64,000 nucleotides of DNA. Source: Verrucomicrobiota bacterium. GTDB lineage: Bacteria > Verrucomicrobiota > Verrucomicrobiae > Opitutales > CG1-02-43-26. Location: the NCBI GenBank assembly GCA_013289195.1, contig JABDAI010000001.1:23736-87735 (forward strand), in the 5' to 3' direction. Of this stretch, positions 9,151 to 18,537 are shown in pieces (position 1 is the first letter of the stretch; every line of letters starts with the position of its first letter). The translations under genes and the position numbers were made by a program. The notes under the pieces are model-generated. The model was not told the origin of the DNA and ran no database searches. It was given only the letters and a program-made list of their open reading frames with translations.

Positions 9151-9433
9151 TTTAACATCTCCTTTTAATTTCAAACTATTTATTGTTTAATAGTAAGTCA
9201 ATACATTATTATTAAATTATTTATTATAATTATATTTAATAATGTAAAATTGGTATATTAATGATTTCTGCTTAAAATCCTAATGCTAATACTGGCAATG
9301 CGAGGGGCAAAATCTCTAAAGGCTATGTCGTAAAAACGACCTAATAATGAAAAAATTCTCTTATAGTCTTTTTTGGTACTTTTAGCATATGGGGGCAATT
9401 TCTTTTCGATTTACCCCAAAAGGAGAGATTTTT

Positions 9434-9496
9434 GTGTTAATTTATTTCGATTATAACCGAAATAACCTTGATTTTATTAAATTATTTCGGTTATAA
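9434..9496 (+). CDS. Putative 20-codon leader peptide translationally coupled to ATPase
   Basis: A GTG at 9434 is preceded at seven bases by AGGAGA (9421-9426), one of the better ribosome-binding sites in the window. It opens 20 codons (MLIYFDYNRNNLDFIKLFRL) ending in TAA at 9494-9496, whose last base is the first base of the ATPase ATG (TAATG). The ATPase itself has no clear Shine-Dalgarno, so coupling by termination-reinitiation is plausible. It is too short to prove as coding; it may simply deliver ribosomes to the next start. Confidence 0.45.
   Translation: MLIYFDYNRNNLDFIKLFRL
9442..9496. promoter_or_regulatory. Three 12-bp TTATTTCGRTTA boxes before the DUF4143 ATPase
   Basis: TTATTTCGATTA (9442-9453) is followed without a gap by its inverted copy TAACCGAAATAA (9454-9465). 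A third, direct copy TTATTTCGGTTA (9482-9493) abuts the ATPase start. The arrangement resembles a dyad operator plus half site. It could be a regulator-binding site or an RNA hairpin affecting coupled translation; the sequence alone cannot decide. Confidence 0.55.
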
Positions 9497-10713
9497 TGGG
9501 GATAATGAATAATCTAGGGGAAAATAACGTTTATAAACGAAATAAATATTTAAAAGATATAGAATGTTATATCGGAAAAGATATTATTAAGGTTATCGTT
9601 GGTATGAGGCGATCGGGAAAGAGTGTACTAATGAGACAGATTATTTCATATCTGGTAAAAACACGAAATGTTTCTGAAACACAGATACTCTATATTGATA
9701 AAGAATCATTGGTATTTGATTTCTTAAAAAATTATATGGACCTCTATAATTATGTGAAAGAGAGGAATCCGAAGTTTATTTTTGTTGATGAAGTTCAGGA
9801 AATTTTAGGATGGGAAAAAGCGATTGCATCCTTTCACAAGGAAGGGATGGATGTATATGTTACAGGGTCAAATGCTCGGATGCTGTCTTCAGATTTAGCA
9901 ACTTATTTAGCAGGACGTTACATATCTTTCCATATTCATCCGTTAAGTTTTGAAGAATTTGTGGAATTTCATGACAAAACAGAGGAAGATAAGGCGAAGG
10001 TATTCGACGAATACCTAAAACTTGGAGGATTCCCCGTGCTTCTGCAGTTTAAAGGGGATACGAGGGCGAGCTATGGATTGATTGGAGATATATTTGAGAC
10101 GATTATTTTGAAAGATATAGTGGCTCGACACAATATTCGAGGGGTACATTTATTACAGAACATAATAAAATATGTGGCTGATAATATAGCAAATACCTTT
10201 TCTGCAAATAAGGTATCGGAATATTTAAAGTCGCAACAAACGAAAATGAGTCCTGAGACAGTTCACGATTATTTAGAATTTTTGATCGAAACGTATGCTT
10301 TGTATCGAGTGCGCCGGTATGATGTTCAAGGAAAAAGACATTTGGAAGTTTCTGAGAAATTTTATTTGGCAGATGTGGGATTGCGTCATGCATTGATTGA
10401 TTATCGCGCGAATGATATAGGGCAGTACTTGGAAAATATAGTGTATTTAGAACTTTTAAGACGGGGATATACTGTTTCTGTTGGAAGAATTGGTAACAAA
10501 GAAATAGATTTTATTGCGGAAAAACGAGGAGAAAAGGAATACATACAAGTATGCTATTTATTGGCTACAGAAGCAGTTAGGGAGAGAGAGTATGGTGTAT
10601 TGCATGAGATCCAGGATTCGTTCCCAAAACTTGTCCTTAGCATGGATGCAGAAAGTGTGGGCACACACGAAGGCATTCGACATCGTAATATTGTCAATTG
10701 GCTTCTAGAGTGA
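9496..10713 (+). CDS. AAA-family ATPase with C-terminal DUF4143 domain (405 aa)
   Basis: The N-terminal ATPase domain has a Walker A motif GMRRSGKS (residues ~33-40), a Walker B FIFVDEVQEI and a sensor-like YVTGSNARM. The C-terminal part (FYLADVGLRHALI, YLENIVYLELLRRGY, NKEIDFIAEK) is the DUF4143 module, which has a restriction-endonuclease-like E/D/E-x-K pattern. These ATPases are common, patchily distributed and of uncertain function. The start at 9496 overlaps the stop of a short leader frame; ATG at 9505 is an alternative. Base composition and isolation between an AT-rich spacer and an IS982-derived palindrome suggest a mobile or acquired gene. Family assignment is firm; biological role is not known. 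Confidence 0.88.
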   Translation: MGIMNNLGENNVYKRNKYLKDIECYIGKDIIKVIVGMRRSGKSVLMRQIISYLVKTRNVSETQILYIDKESLVFDFLKNYMDLYNYVKERNPKFIFVDEVQEILGWEKAIASFHKEGMDVYVTGSNARMLSSDLATYLAGRYISFHIHPLSFEEFVEFHDKTEEDKAKVFDEYLKLGGFPVLLQFKGDTRASYGLIGDIFETIILKDIVARHNIRGVHLLQNIIKYVADNIANTFSANKVSEYLKSQQTKMSPETVHDYLEFLIETYALYRVRRYDVQGKRHLEVSEKFYLADVGLRHALIDYRANDIGQYLENIVYLELLRRGYTVSVGRIGNKEIDFIAEKRGEKEYIQVCYLLATEAVREREYGVLHEIQDSFPKLVLSMDAESVGTHEGIRHRNIVNWLLE

Positions 10714-10729
10714 GGGAAAAAACATATAT

Positions 10730-10767
10730 ACCTGAATTTCGTCTAATTAATTGGACGAAACTCAGGT
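10730..10767. mobile_element. Back-to-back IS982 terminal repeats (38-bp remnant)
   Basis: ACCTGAATTTCGTC at 10730-10743 and GACGAAACTCAGGT at 10754-10767 are the two ends of the IS982-type element found at 41999-42832, separated by only ten bases. It looks like an element that has lost its whole interior. As a hairpin it may also serve as a terminator between the convergent genes on either side. Confidence 0.65.
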
Positions 10768-10810
10768 TAAAGAATTGTTTTAGTGGTTTTGTCAGATTAA
10801 GTCTAGCATA

Positions 10811-13800
10811 TTACAACTGACTTTTTTTCATTAATATTTTATCCATTCCCATATATTTTACATGATCAAAAATGTGTTTTACGAAAGAATAATCATCTAT
10901 CATCGCCTCAACACAAGCTTTTGCTATGGATCCATCGACAAAAAACTCAGGATGTTCTTTCGCTATCTTTTTTACTAATTTGGGATCTTTTTGAACAAAA
11001 CTTTTTACGACTTGATAGGGTTTTTTCTCGGATTTCATTATGCCGATATTCATCGATTCAAAACAGAGCATACGAGCAATTATGAGATTTTGTTTATTGT
11101 TCAATTCTCCTAATTCTTTTTGAAGCTTATCTTCATTTATATAACTTTTGACACCCCAGTCACCTTGAAAAAAACTTTCATAGGTCCATCCATAATCATC
11201 CACTGCTTGGACAATTTTATTTAGAATATTTTTTTGAAGTTTTTGTTTTACTTTGATGATATTCTCATTAACTACTCCACGAGAAGTGATAATAAATCTC
11301 CATTCAAATCCCACTTTATTGGCGCCAAAACGATAATATTCATTAAGAGGTTTTCTCATTCCTTGTTTCTTGAAAAAATTGGGTGATAAATTTTCTATTA
11401 TTGCTTCTGAATTTGTTGGCAGTAAGGATGTTCCAGACGGATCTTTTTTCCATAAACTAGAGGCTATGCTGAAAGCTTGTTTAAAATATTCTAAGGCTTT
11501 ATCATTGTCGCCTAAGTCCTGATAACCCGATCCTATATGCCACAATGTATCTGCTATAGAATGGTTATTACCTGAAAAAAGGGCCAGATATCTTTTAAGA
11601 GCTTCTTCCTTCGCATACAATCCCTTTTCTATATTTCCTGAGTTAGCAGCATATGCCCCTATATTATAAATGGAACGTGCAACAACTAAGTCATAGTCAT
11701 TATCTCTTTTAAAATCAGGGTCTTGAAGTAAATTGAACGCTTTTTCTGCGAATTCTAATGCTTTTTGATTATTTACTTTTCCTCCTAATCTACGATACCA
11801 GTATGCTATGTTTTGTAGTACCGATACTTTAGGAATAGTATAATACCCGTTATTATTGTATTTAGCATTCGATAGCTGCTCGTAATAGTAAATGGCGCTC
11901 TTATAATCCTCAATTTTATCATAATACATACCCAATTCATATAATAACAATATTTCCTGTCCAGCAACCGATAGGTTCGCATCATCTATTGCTTCAAGTA
12001 TTGTTTTGGCTTGCCGTAATAATTCGGGCGTAATTCTAGAGTAGTCTTTGAAAAAGTGTAATAGTATCTTGACCAACTTCTCTAATATTTGAGAAGGTTG
12101 ATTTTTATCTTCTTCTATCAATGCTTTCCTTGTTTCAGTTTGTACTAATCTATGGTTTACCTTGAGTATTGTTTTGTTGTTTTCGGTAATTACATCGATT
12201 AACGACAATCGTTTTAACTCATCAAATGTAAGAAAACTTTGTCCTACAATGTCCATTATAAATTGTTCACGAGCTCCTTTGTCATTAGTTACTGTAACTC
12301 CTTCAGCATCAAGGTATGCTAAGTATTTCAGCAATTGCCATTCAGCCGCAGACTTCACTTTTAAATCTTTAAAAAGCATGTCGACAGCAGGGTAGATATC
12401 TCCGTTGTGACTATGCCCCTTTTTGATAGATTCATACTCTTTTATAAATTCATTTATAGTTATAAGTTCATGACTTTTCAAATAAGCTACAGATTTAGAC
12501 AATCTAAAGGGAGACTCTCCTATAGTTGTTTGTAGTTTTTGCAGTACATTCTCTTTGATATTGCGTTCTTTTAAAGCTTCTTTCAAATATTCTTCGGCTT
12601 CTTGTTTACTAAATCCTTTTAATTCAACATGGTAGTTTCGATTTAATAAAAATTTGTTTTTTGCGGTTAGAAGCACTTTTACATGACTTGGAAGATTTTC
12701 GAGATATTCTCTTATTTTTTCTTCATTTTCTACATTATCAAAAATCAATAATACCTTTTCTGGGCAGTTCTCAAAGTTCTTGTATATTTTATTCCTGATT
12801 GACTGAGGACGCAAGACACTTATTTTTTGTAGCCCCAAATCTCTTGCAAGTAAAAAGAATTCTTCATCTATTTGTGTGGCTTTTACCCATCTTACTTGCC
12901 ATCCTTGTTGTTTCTTCTTCATTCCATATTTTGCAGCTAAAGTACTTTTTCCCATGCCTCCTGCTCCACTAATTACAGCTTTTCCAAATGTATTTAATTT
13001 ATTTTCTATCTCAGTTTCTTTACCACTAATTTGAGTATAATAATCTTCATCTCTAGGAAGATTTGCGAGTAATTTGCTACATACTATGGGTGCAGATTCA
13101 CTATTATCGGATTCATCTGGATCCCTGTTTAATTCCGCTTTTGGGATTACTTTTTGTAGTCTTGAAGCTTTTTGAAGAACATATCTAAAATCACAATTAT
13201 TACTTATAGTTGATAATTTGATTTTCTGATCATCAAATCGCTCAATATTATAATTTGAAAGAAGTTCTTGTAATTGGATTTCTACTAATTGGGGCAAGTA
13301 GGCTTGGTCCTTATTTCTGATATATATTTCTCTTTTTTCATCGAGTTCGTATAAAAAATGATCTAAACTCCCTGCAATTGGAGTTAAAATATATTCTTCT
13401 GTACCTTCATCATAATTTGCTTTTGCAACAAGCTCAAATCGTTGGTCATAATTAAGTTTTATTCTTATTTCGTCGCTATTATTCTTAAATTCTTTGTATT
13501 TATAATAAAGCCAATATTGTTTTTGACTAATGTCATTATTTATATAACTTTTTATAAAACCTACGAGCGTCATAATTACTTTGTCACCTACAAGATATTC
13601 TATTAAACCATTAACTGACCAATTGATTATTTTCTTAGAAATCATATCTTGAAAAAGCCCAAGACCAAGAAAGCTGGGTTCAATATATTGCTTAATAGTT
13701 GCTTTTATCAATTTAATGTCTTTGTCAGCAAATGCCTCTCCTTTATATTCAATTCGCGGCCAACTCTTTATGTATGTTGAATTTTTCGGTTTACCCGTTT

Positions 13801-15007
13801 GAGGATCAAAAGTATGTAGAATCCGCGCTAAATCATGCCCTGTAAAAGCCAAAATACCTTCAATAGTATCTGAAGCTTGAAAGTAATCTATAACTTTTGA
13901 TAGAGCATTTTGCATAAATTTTGGCAGAAACGAAGGAATGTAATCATCTGGAGATGGCATTTCGGGATAGATTCTATAAACCGTACCTACATGAGGATTA
14001 CAGACATTTGCAGGATTCGGACTAGCCAAATAAGTAACAATATCTAAATTTTTTAATTTCACCGTATTTAGATTTTTAATAGTAGGTTGTAATCGTTCCA
14101 TCAATGGTAATGATCCTGGACTATCAAATGTTACTCCTTTAGTAGTGAAATATTCGAAATAAGCATGACAATAATAAACACTCATTTCTGCAAGCCATGC
14201 TCCTAGGGAGTGCCCAGTAAATGATAAACGGTATGTTAAATTTTGAGCCATTTCTATGGACTCTGCTGTAGCTTGGAAATTTCGAGCCAATTGGCCGCCC
14301 ATTATTTTTCCTGCTAAAATTGCTTCAAAATTGGTTTTCCAATCACTATTTTTTTTATCTAAAGTGCTTACTAGATCTGAAATGGTTTGTTCATCGGTTC
14401 CTCGATTAGCTAAGACTATTTGATGGGTTTGATCATTTCGATAAATAACTCCATAATAACCACTGTTATCATTATCATCATATACTTTTTCTACATACCA
14501 ATTTTCTAAAGGCTGATCAAGAATGCCAGGTAAATCGATTGGATCTTTTTCTTTAGAATCTTTGTACGCATGCTTGCTTAGCAAGCCAAATACATAATCA
14601 TTAGGATAATCTCTATAATTTTTATTATTATCAATAAGTTTTTTTTCAAGCAGTTGTTTTTCTGTAAATGAGAAAAACTGATGCTCATTCCATGAAATAT
14701 GTCCCAATTCAATATTGTTCTGGGTCGATTCATATAATTTTTTTAACTCTTCCTGAGTAAGTGCAAATGACATCTGCAAAGAAGTAATTTTAGGACTATT
14801 TGCCATTATCTGGGTATTAACCTCTTCAAAATTATCTCTCGTTACAATAACTCTTTTATTAAGATTTATTTCATTAGCCCGAATCTGATTACATGCTATA
14901 CAGCATATAAAAACAAATGCCGACATAAAGCAATAAGCGATATGCCTAATCCATTTTTGATTTCTACCTTCACGGTAATTATACACATATTTTAACTGAT
15001 TAATCAT
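10811..15007 (-). CDS. Exported lipase-like / NB-ARC NTPase / TPR fusion protein (1398 aa)
   Basis: The N-terminus has a basic region and hydrophobic core (IAYCFMSAFVFICCIAC) followed by IRANE, consistent with a Sec signal peptide or membrane anchor. Residues ~130-400 form a class 3 lipase-like alpha/beta hydrolase: GHSLG at 265-269 (Ser267), LDIVTYL (Asp322) and NPHVG (His339) give a plausible triad. Residues ~660-900 are a STAND/NB-ARC ATPase with Walker A GAGGMGKST (~680) and Walker B VLLIFDN. Residues ~1000-1190 contain tetratricopeptide-like repeats (DYKSAIYYYEQL, NDKALEYFKQAF). The C-terminal ~200 residues are unassigned. STAND proteins are usually cytoplasmic switches, so an export signal is odd. 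No Shine-Dalgarno is evident. Domain calls are good; function is inference. Confidence 0.8.
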   Translation of the reverse strand: MINQLKYVYNYREGRNQKWIRHIAYCFMSAFVFICCIACNQIRANEINLNKRVIVTRDNFEEVNTQIMANSPKITSLQMSFALTQEELKKLYESTQNNIELGHISWNEHQFFSFTEKQLLEKKLIDNNKNYRDYPNDYVFGLLSKHAYKDSKEKDPIDLPGILDQPLENWYVEKVYDDNDNSGYYGVIYRNDQTHQIVLANRGTDEQTISDLVSTLDKKNSDWKTNFEAILAGKIMGGQLARNFQATAESIEMAQNLTYRLSFTGHSLGAWLAEMSVYYCHAYFEYFTTKGVTFDSPGSLPLMERLQPTIKNLNTVKLKNLDIVTYLASPNPANVCNPHVGTVYRIYPEMPSPDDYIPSFLPKFMQNALSKVIDYFQASDTIEGILAFTGHDLARILHTFDPQTGKPKNSTYIKSWPRIEYKGEAFADKDIKLIKATIKQYIEPSFLGLGLFQDMISKKIINWSVNGLIEYLVGDKVIMTLVGFIKSYINNDISQKQYWLYYKYKEFKNNSDEIRIKLNYDQRFELVAKANYDEGTEEYILTPIAGSLDHFLYELDEKREIYIRNKDQAYLPQLVEIQLQELLSNYNIERFDDQKIKLSTISNNCDFRYVLQKASRLQKVIPKAELNRDPDESDNSESAPIVCSKLLANLPRDEDYYTQISGKETEIENKLNTFGKAVISGAGGMGKSTLAAKYGMKKKQQGWQVRWVKATQIDEEFFLLARDLGLQKISVLRPQSIRNKIYKNFENCPEKVLLIFDNVENEEKIREYLENLPSHVKVLLTAKNKFLLNRNYHVELKGFSKQEAEEYLKEALKERNIKENVLQKLQTTIGESPFRLSKSVAYLKSHELITINEFIKEYESIKKGHSHNGDIYPAVDMLFKDLKVKSAAEWQLLKYLAYLDAEGVTVTNDKGAREQFIMDIVGQSFLTFDELKRLSLIDVITENNKTILKVNHRLVQTETRKALIEEDKNQPSQILEKLVKILLHFFKDYSRITPELLRQAKTILEAIDDANLSVAGQEILLLYELGMYYDKIEDYKSAIYYYEQLSNAKYNNNGYYTIPKVSVLQNIAYWYRRLGGKVNNQKALEFAEKAFNLLQDPDFKRDNDYDLVVARSIYNIGAYAANSGNIEKGLYAKEEALKRYLALFSGNNHSIADTLWHIGSGYQDLGDNDKALEYFKQAFSIASSLWKKDPSGTSLLPTNSEAIIENLSPNFFKKQGMRKPLNEYYRFGANKVGFEWRFIITSRGVVNENIIKVKQKLQKNILNKIVQAVDDYGWTYESFFQGDWGVKSYINEDKLQKELGELNNKQNLIIARMLCFESMNIGIMKSEKKPYQVVKSFVQKDPKLVKKIAKEHPEFFVDGSIAKACVEAMIDDYSFVKHIFDHVKYMGMDKILMKKSQL

Positions 15008-15140
15008 TTTTCTTTTTAAATAAATTTTTATTGTAGTTCAAATTAAAATACGAATTATTCAAGTGTGTCAATAAATATTAATGACGATTTTTTTTATGAA
15101 TGATTGAGTTTAACAGCAATCTTACATCAAAAAAATTAAA

Positions 15141-17342
15141 TCACATCTCATGAAGAGATTGATTTAATTTCTGCGTGAGACCTGTTTGACGAATGGTGCT
15201 TTTAACATTGTTGACTGCCATAGCGTAGGCCGTAGGGTCTCCGACGATGAATACTTTTTTTCGACCTCTTGTTATTGCGGTGTAAAGGAGGTTGCGTTGG
15301 AGCATAATGAAATGTTGTTTGAGTAAGGGAATGATGACTATAGGGAATTCACTCCCCTGAGACTTATGGATGCTGATCGCGTAGGCTAGCGAGAGATCTC
15401 CTAATTCCATGCGCTCGAGTTCGGTCATATGGCCTTCGAAATCGACTGTTAAGATATTGGAATCGGAGTCTACGGAAATGATTTTCCCTAGGTCGCCGTT
15501 GAAGATGGATTTGTCGTAATTGTTCCTGGTTTGAATGACTTTATCGCCTGTTTTAAATCGAGTGTTACCGATGGCGAGATTCTTTTCTGAGGAATTATTG
15601 AGGGCGAATTGAAGAGAGATGTTCAGATTGTGGATACCTACAGTTCCTTTATGGAGTGGGACAAGGACTTGGATATCCATGAGAGGATCTAGTTTTAAAT
15701 GGTTGGGAAGGTAGTCTTTATAGAGTTCTATTATTTTGGCTATGCAATCTTCAGGTTCAGGTGCGTGTATGAATTGGAGATCCATGGGATTGGATTCGAT
15801 TTCTTTTATCGACTGGGTGATGCCTGGAGCACCCGGGTGTCCTTCGAGAATGGCGTGAGCTGTAGTGATGATGTTACTACATTTTTTTTGTCGAAATATC
15901 TTATTTAAAGAAGTGGTGGGAATGAGAGGACATTGGATGAAATTATCTAAGATCGCGCCTGGGCCGATGGAGGGCAGTTGATTGGTGTCGCCAACTAAAA
16001 CGATATGGGCATAGTTGGGGATGGCCTTTAGTAGCGATTGGGCTAGTTTGGTATCGATCATGCTGGCTTCATCAATGATAAAGAAGTCGGCACTCAGTGG
16101 AGAACGCTCGTTGTGTGTAAAGCCTTTGGTCGATGGATCGGGTTTTAAGAGGCGGTGTATTGTTTGGGCAAAGCAGTGAGTTGCTTGATTCATGCGTTGG
16201 GCGGCGCGGCCGGTGGGAGCGGCGAGTTGGAGGCGGATTTTTTTAGCTTTAAGGATATCGACAATAGCTTTTAATATAGTAGTTTTGCCGGTTCCGGGGC
16301 CACCGGTGATGATGGAAATTTTTGAAGAAAGGGCGGATTCAATTGCGACTTGTTGTTCGGGAGCAAATTCGAAGCCGGCACGATTTTGAGCCCATTCGAT
16401 AGCATTTTTTATATGAATGGGTGGAAGTTGGGAGGGGGTCGAGAGGATGGAGATGATGGATTGTTGGATTGTCGTTTCGGCAGTTTCGTATTCGGGAAGT
16501 TGAAGATCGTTGGAATTGGGGAGTTTTATTAAATGGTTTGCTTGTATTAGGGAATGAATTCGGTCTTGGATAATAGGGAAGGGAGAGTCTAGAAGGATTG
16601 CTGATGCTTCCAATAGGTTTTCTTGAGTGGAGCAGGTATGGCCTTGGGCTGAAATTTCGCTCAGTGCGAATAGGATGCCGGCGTTGATTCGAGCTGGACC
16701 GTCGTTGGGTAGACCGAGATTTAGAGCTATTTTATCAGCAGTTTTGAAACCGATGCCATCGAGGTCGTGGGCGAGGGTGTAGGGATTGGTTTTTAAGATT
16801 TGGATGGTTTGAGGACCATAGCGTTTTACCAGTCGGATACACTGTCCGGTGGTGATTCCGTAGGTTTTGAGGAAGAGGAAGACGTCTCGAAGGGTGTGCT
16901 GTTCGTCCCAGGCTTTTTTGATAGCTTTTGCGCGCATTTGGCCGATTCCAGGGACTTCTTTGAGGCGAGCGGATTCTTCTGAGATGATTCGGAGGGTATC
17001 AGTTTTGAAGAAATCGACGATTTTATTGGCATAGCCTTTGCCGACGCCGGGGACAAGTCCGCTGCCGAGGTACATGCGGATGCCATGAAGGGAGGAGGGG
17101 AGTTTGGATTGGAAGGAAGAGATTTTGAATTGCTGGCCATGTTGAGGATGATGGGTCCAAGAACCGGAGAGTTCGAGAGTTTCGCCGCATTGAACGCTGG
17201 GGAGAAAGCCAGTGATGATGGTGGTTTTTTCGGTATTATTATCGCGGAATTCGCCGATGCAGTAGTGGGTTTCGTCGCTAAAGTAGATGATGCGTTCGAG
17301 GACGCCGGTGAGTTGTTCAGTGCTTTCAGCCAAAAGGGTCAT
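15141..17342 (-). CDS. recD2: RecD2-like ATP-dependent DNA helicase (733 aa)
   Basis: An SF1B 5'-3' helicase of the RecD2/TraA type that acts without RecBC. The N-terminal region contains OB-like and helix-hairpin-helix parts (GVGKGYANKIVDFF, GIGFKTADKIALNL). Walker A is GGPGTGKTT at about residue 345, followed by FIIDEASM (motif II) and GDTNQLPSIGPG (motif III). The C-terminal motif VI region includes SIHKSQGSEFPIVII and YTAITRGRKKVFIVG. Length is typical for RecD2. The start ATG overlaps the stop of the phosphatase gene by ATGA, so it is the last gene of the thyA-folA-gph-recD2 unit. Confidence 0.93.
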   Translation of the reverse strand: MTLLAESTEQLTGVLERIIYFSDETHYCIGEFRDNNTEKTTIITGFLPSVQCGETLELSGSWTHHPQHGQQFKISSFQSKLPSSLHGIRMYLGSGLVPGVGKGYANKIVDFFKTDTLRIISEESARLKEVPGIGQMRAKAIKKAWDEQHTLRDVFLFLKTYGITTGQCIRLVKRYGPQTIQILKTNPYTLAHDLDGIGFKTADKIALNLGLPNDGPARINAGILFALSEISAQGHTCSTQENLLEASAILLDSPFPIIQDRIHSLIQANHLIKLPNSNDLQLPEYETAETTIQQSIISILSTPSQLPPIHIKNAIEWAQNRAGFEFAPEQQVAIESALSSKISIITGGPGTGKTTILKAIVDILKAKKIRLQLAAPTGRAAQRMNQATHCFAQTIHRLLKPDPSTKGFTHNERSPLSADFFIIDEASMIDTKLAQSLLKAIPNYAHIVLVGDTNQLPSIGPGAILDNFIQCPLIPTTSLNKIFRQKKCSNIITTAHAILEGHPGAPGITQSIKEIESNPMDLQFIHAPEPEDCIAKIIELYKDYLPNHLKLDPLMDIQVLVPLHKGTVGIHNLNISLQFALNNSSEKNLAIGNTRFKTGDKVIQTRNNYDKSIFNGDLGKIISVDSDSNILTVDFEGHMTELERMELGDLSLAYAISIHKSQGSEFPIVIIPLLKQHFIMLQRNLLYTAITRGRKKVFIVGDPTAYAMAVNNVKSTIRQTGLTQKLNQSLHEM

Positions 17343-18022
17343 GCTAGTATTTCTTTATAAGAAGGGAGATTGAAGAGCTTGTGGCCGAGTTGAAAGAGGT
17401 CGTCAAAGATTTGAGTTGGTTGATTGGGGTGGGAAAGGAGTTCTTCTTTAGTGTGGGTGCCAGTGGTTACGGAGTATATGGGCATGCCTACGGCGTGGGC
17501 GGCGTCGATATCAAAGATAGAATCGCCAATTAGGATGGTTGTTGCTGGGGAGGAATTTGTTTGTTTTAAAGCGTATTCAGAGAAGGCTTTTTCGGGTTTT
17601 TTGAAGGTTGCTTCATTGGAACCGATAATGTGGTCGAAAAAGTGGTCAATTTGAAGGATTTTGCAGTGATTGATGGCGTAGCGAGGAGGTTTATTGGTAA
17701 AGATAGCGAGTTTATAATTTTGTAAGGAGAGGTGTTTTAGGAGCCAGATGACACCGGGTATTAGAGCGAGATCTTCATTGAGATTTTTTGCGTAATGGTC
17801 TTCGTAGAGGAGCATTGCTTGATCTAGGTGTTGGTCACCGACGAGTTGTTTGAGGGTGACGGGAGTGCAATGGCCGAGGGATTTTTTTGTTAAATGGAAG
17901 TTGTTGAGATTGAAGCCTAAAATGGTGTAAACGTGAAGATAGGATTTGAGGATGGCGCCAAAATGGTCGATAAGCGTGCCATCGAGGTCGAAGAGAATGG
18001 TTTTTATTTTATTATTAGACAT
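17339..18022 (-). CDS. HAD-superfamily phosphatase, phosphoglycolate phosphatase-like (227 aa)
   Basis: HAD motif I is FDLDGTLID with the nucleophilic Asp near residue 11. Motif II is AIFTNKP, the motif III lysine is in FKKPEKA, and motif IV is ILIGDSIFDIDAA. The cap between motifs I and II is helical as in the Gph/PGMB subgroup. A substrate such as 2-phosphoglycolate is likely for Gph relatives but cannot be fixed from sequence. It sits 20 bp after folA and overlaps recD2 by four bases (ATGA). Confidence 0.87.
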   Translation of the reverse strand: MSNNKIKTILFDLDGTLIDHFGAILKSYLHVYTILGFNLNNFHLTKKSLGHCTPVTLKQLVGDQHLDQAMLLYEDHYAKNLNEDLALIPGVIWLLKHLSLQNYKLAIFTNKPPRYAINHCKILQIDHFFDHIIGSNEATFKKPEKAFSEYALKQTNSSPATTILIGDSIFDIDAAHAVGMPIYSVTTGTHTKEELLSHPNQPTQIFDDLFQLGHKLFNLPSYKEILA

Positions 18023-18042
18023 GTATTTATGGGGTTTATGGA

Positions 18043-18537
18043 TTATTTAAGTGTTTTTAGATTAAGATTTTTATATTGGATGATGGTATATGTGGGGTTG
18101 TTTTGAATAATGTCGAAAGGGGTGAAGGATTCTTCGAAGGGAGGGAAGAAGGCATCGCCGTCCAGGATTTCTTTTTTGACGATGGTGAGGTAGAGTTCGC
18201 AGGTATAGGGGAGGGTGAGTTTATAGATTTCGGCGCCTCCGATGACCCAGATAGTTTTTTCAGGGGAGAGGTTAAGGGAGCTGAGGTCAGTGAGATTTTG
18301 GATGACTGTTACACCTGGAATGCTGGTGGTATTTTTTGAGAGGACAATGGATTGGCGGCGGGGAAGTGGGCGGCCAATGGAGTCGTAGGTTTTTCGGCCC
18401 ATGAGGATAATTTGGTCTAAGGTATTTTTCTTAAACCACTCGAGTTCTTCGGGGATGTTCCAAGGAAGAGCGTTGCCTTTTCCGATAACACGGTTAAGGG
18501 ACATTGCTGCGATGGCTTTGAAGGGAGGGATGGTCAT
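18043..18537 (-). CDS. folA: Dihydrofolate reductase (164 aa)
   Basis: It reduces dihydrofolate to tetrahydrofolate with NADPH, regenerating the cofactor used by thymidylate synthase. Signature blocks are [17 protein letters not shown], the substrate-binding acidic residue in IPEELEWFK, and the NADPH-binding segments [15 protein letters not shown] and VIGGAEIYK. Length is normal. Its ATG overlaps the thyA stop (ATGA), a tight translational link to the enzyme that produces its substrate. Confidence 0.96.
   Translation of the reverse strand: MTIPPFKAIAAMSLNRVIGKGNALPWNIPEELEWFKKNTLDQIILMGRKTYDSIGRPLPRRQSIVLSKNTTSIPGVTVIQNLTDLSSLNLSPEKTIWVIGGAEIYKLTLPYTCELYLTIVKKEILDGDAFFPPFEESFTPFDIIQNNPTYTIIQYKNLNLKTLK

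Noticed and set aside
9496..15007. A classical defence island
   Set aside because: The ATPase and the NB-ARC protein are convergent, not co-transcribed, and no restriction, retron, CBASS or other named defence gene lies beside them.
15699..17360. Several 60-104 codon frames antisense to or overlapping recD2
   Set aside because: They are shadows of the real coding sequence; recD2 motifs continue through the whole region.
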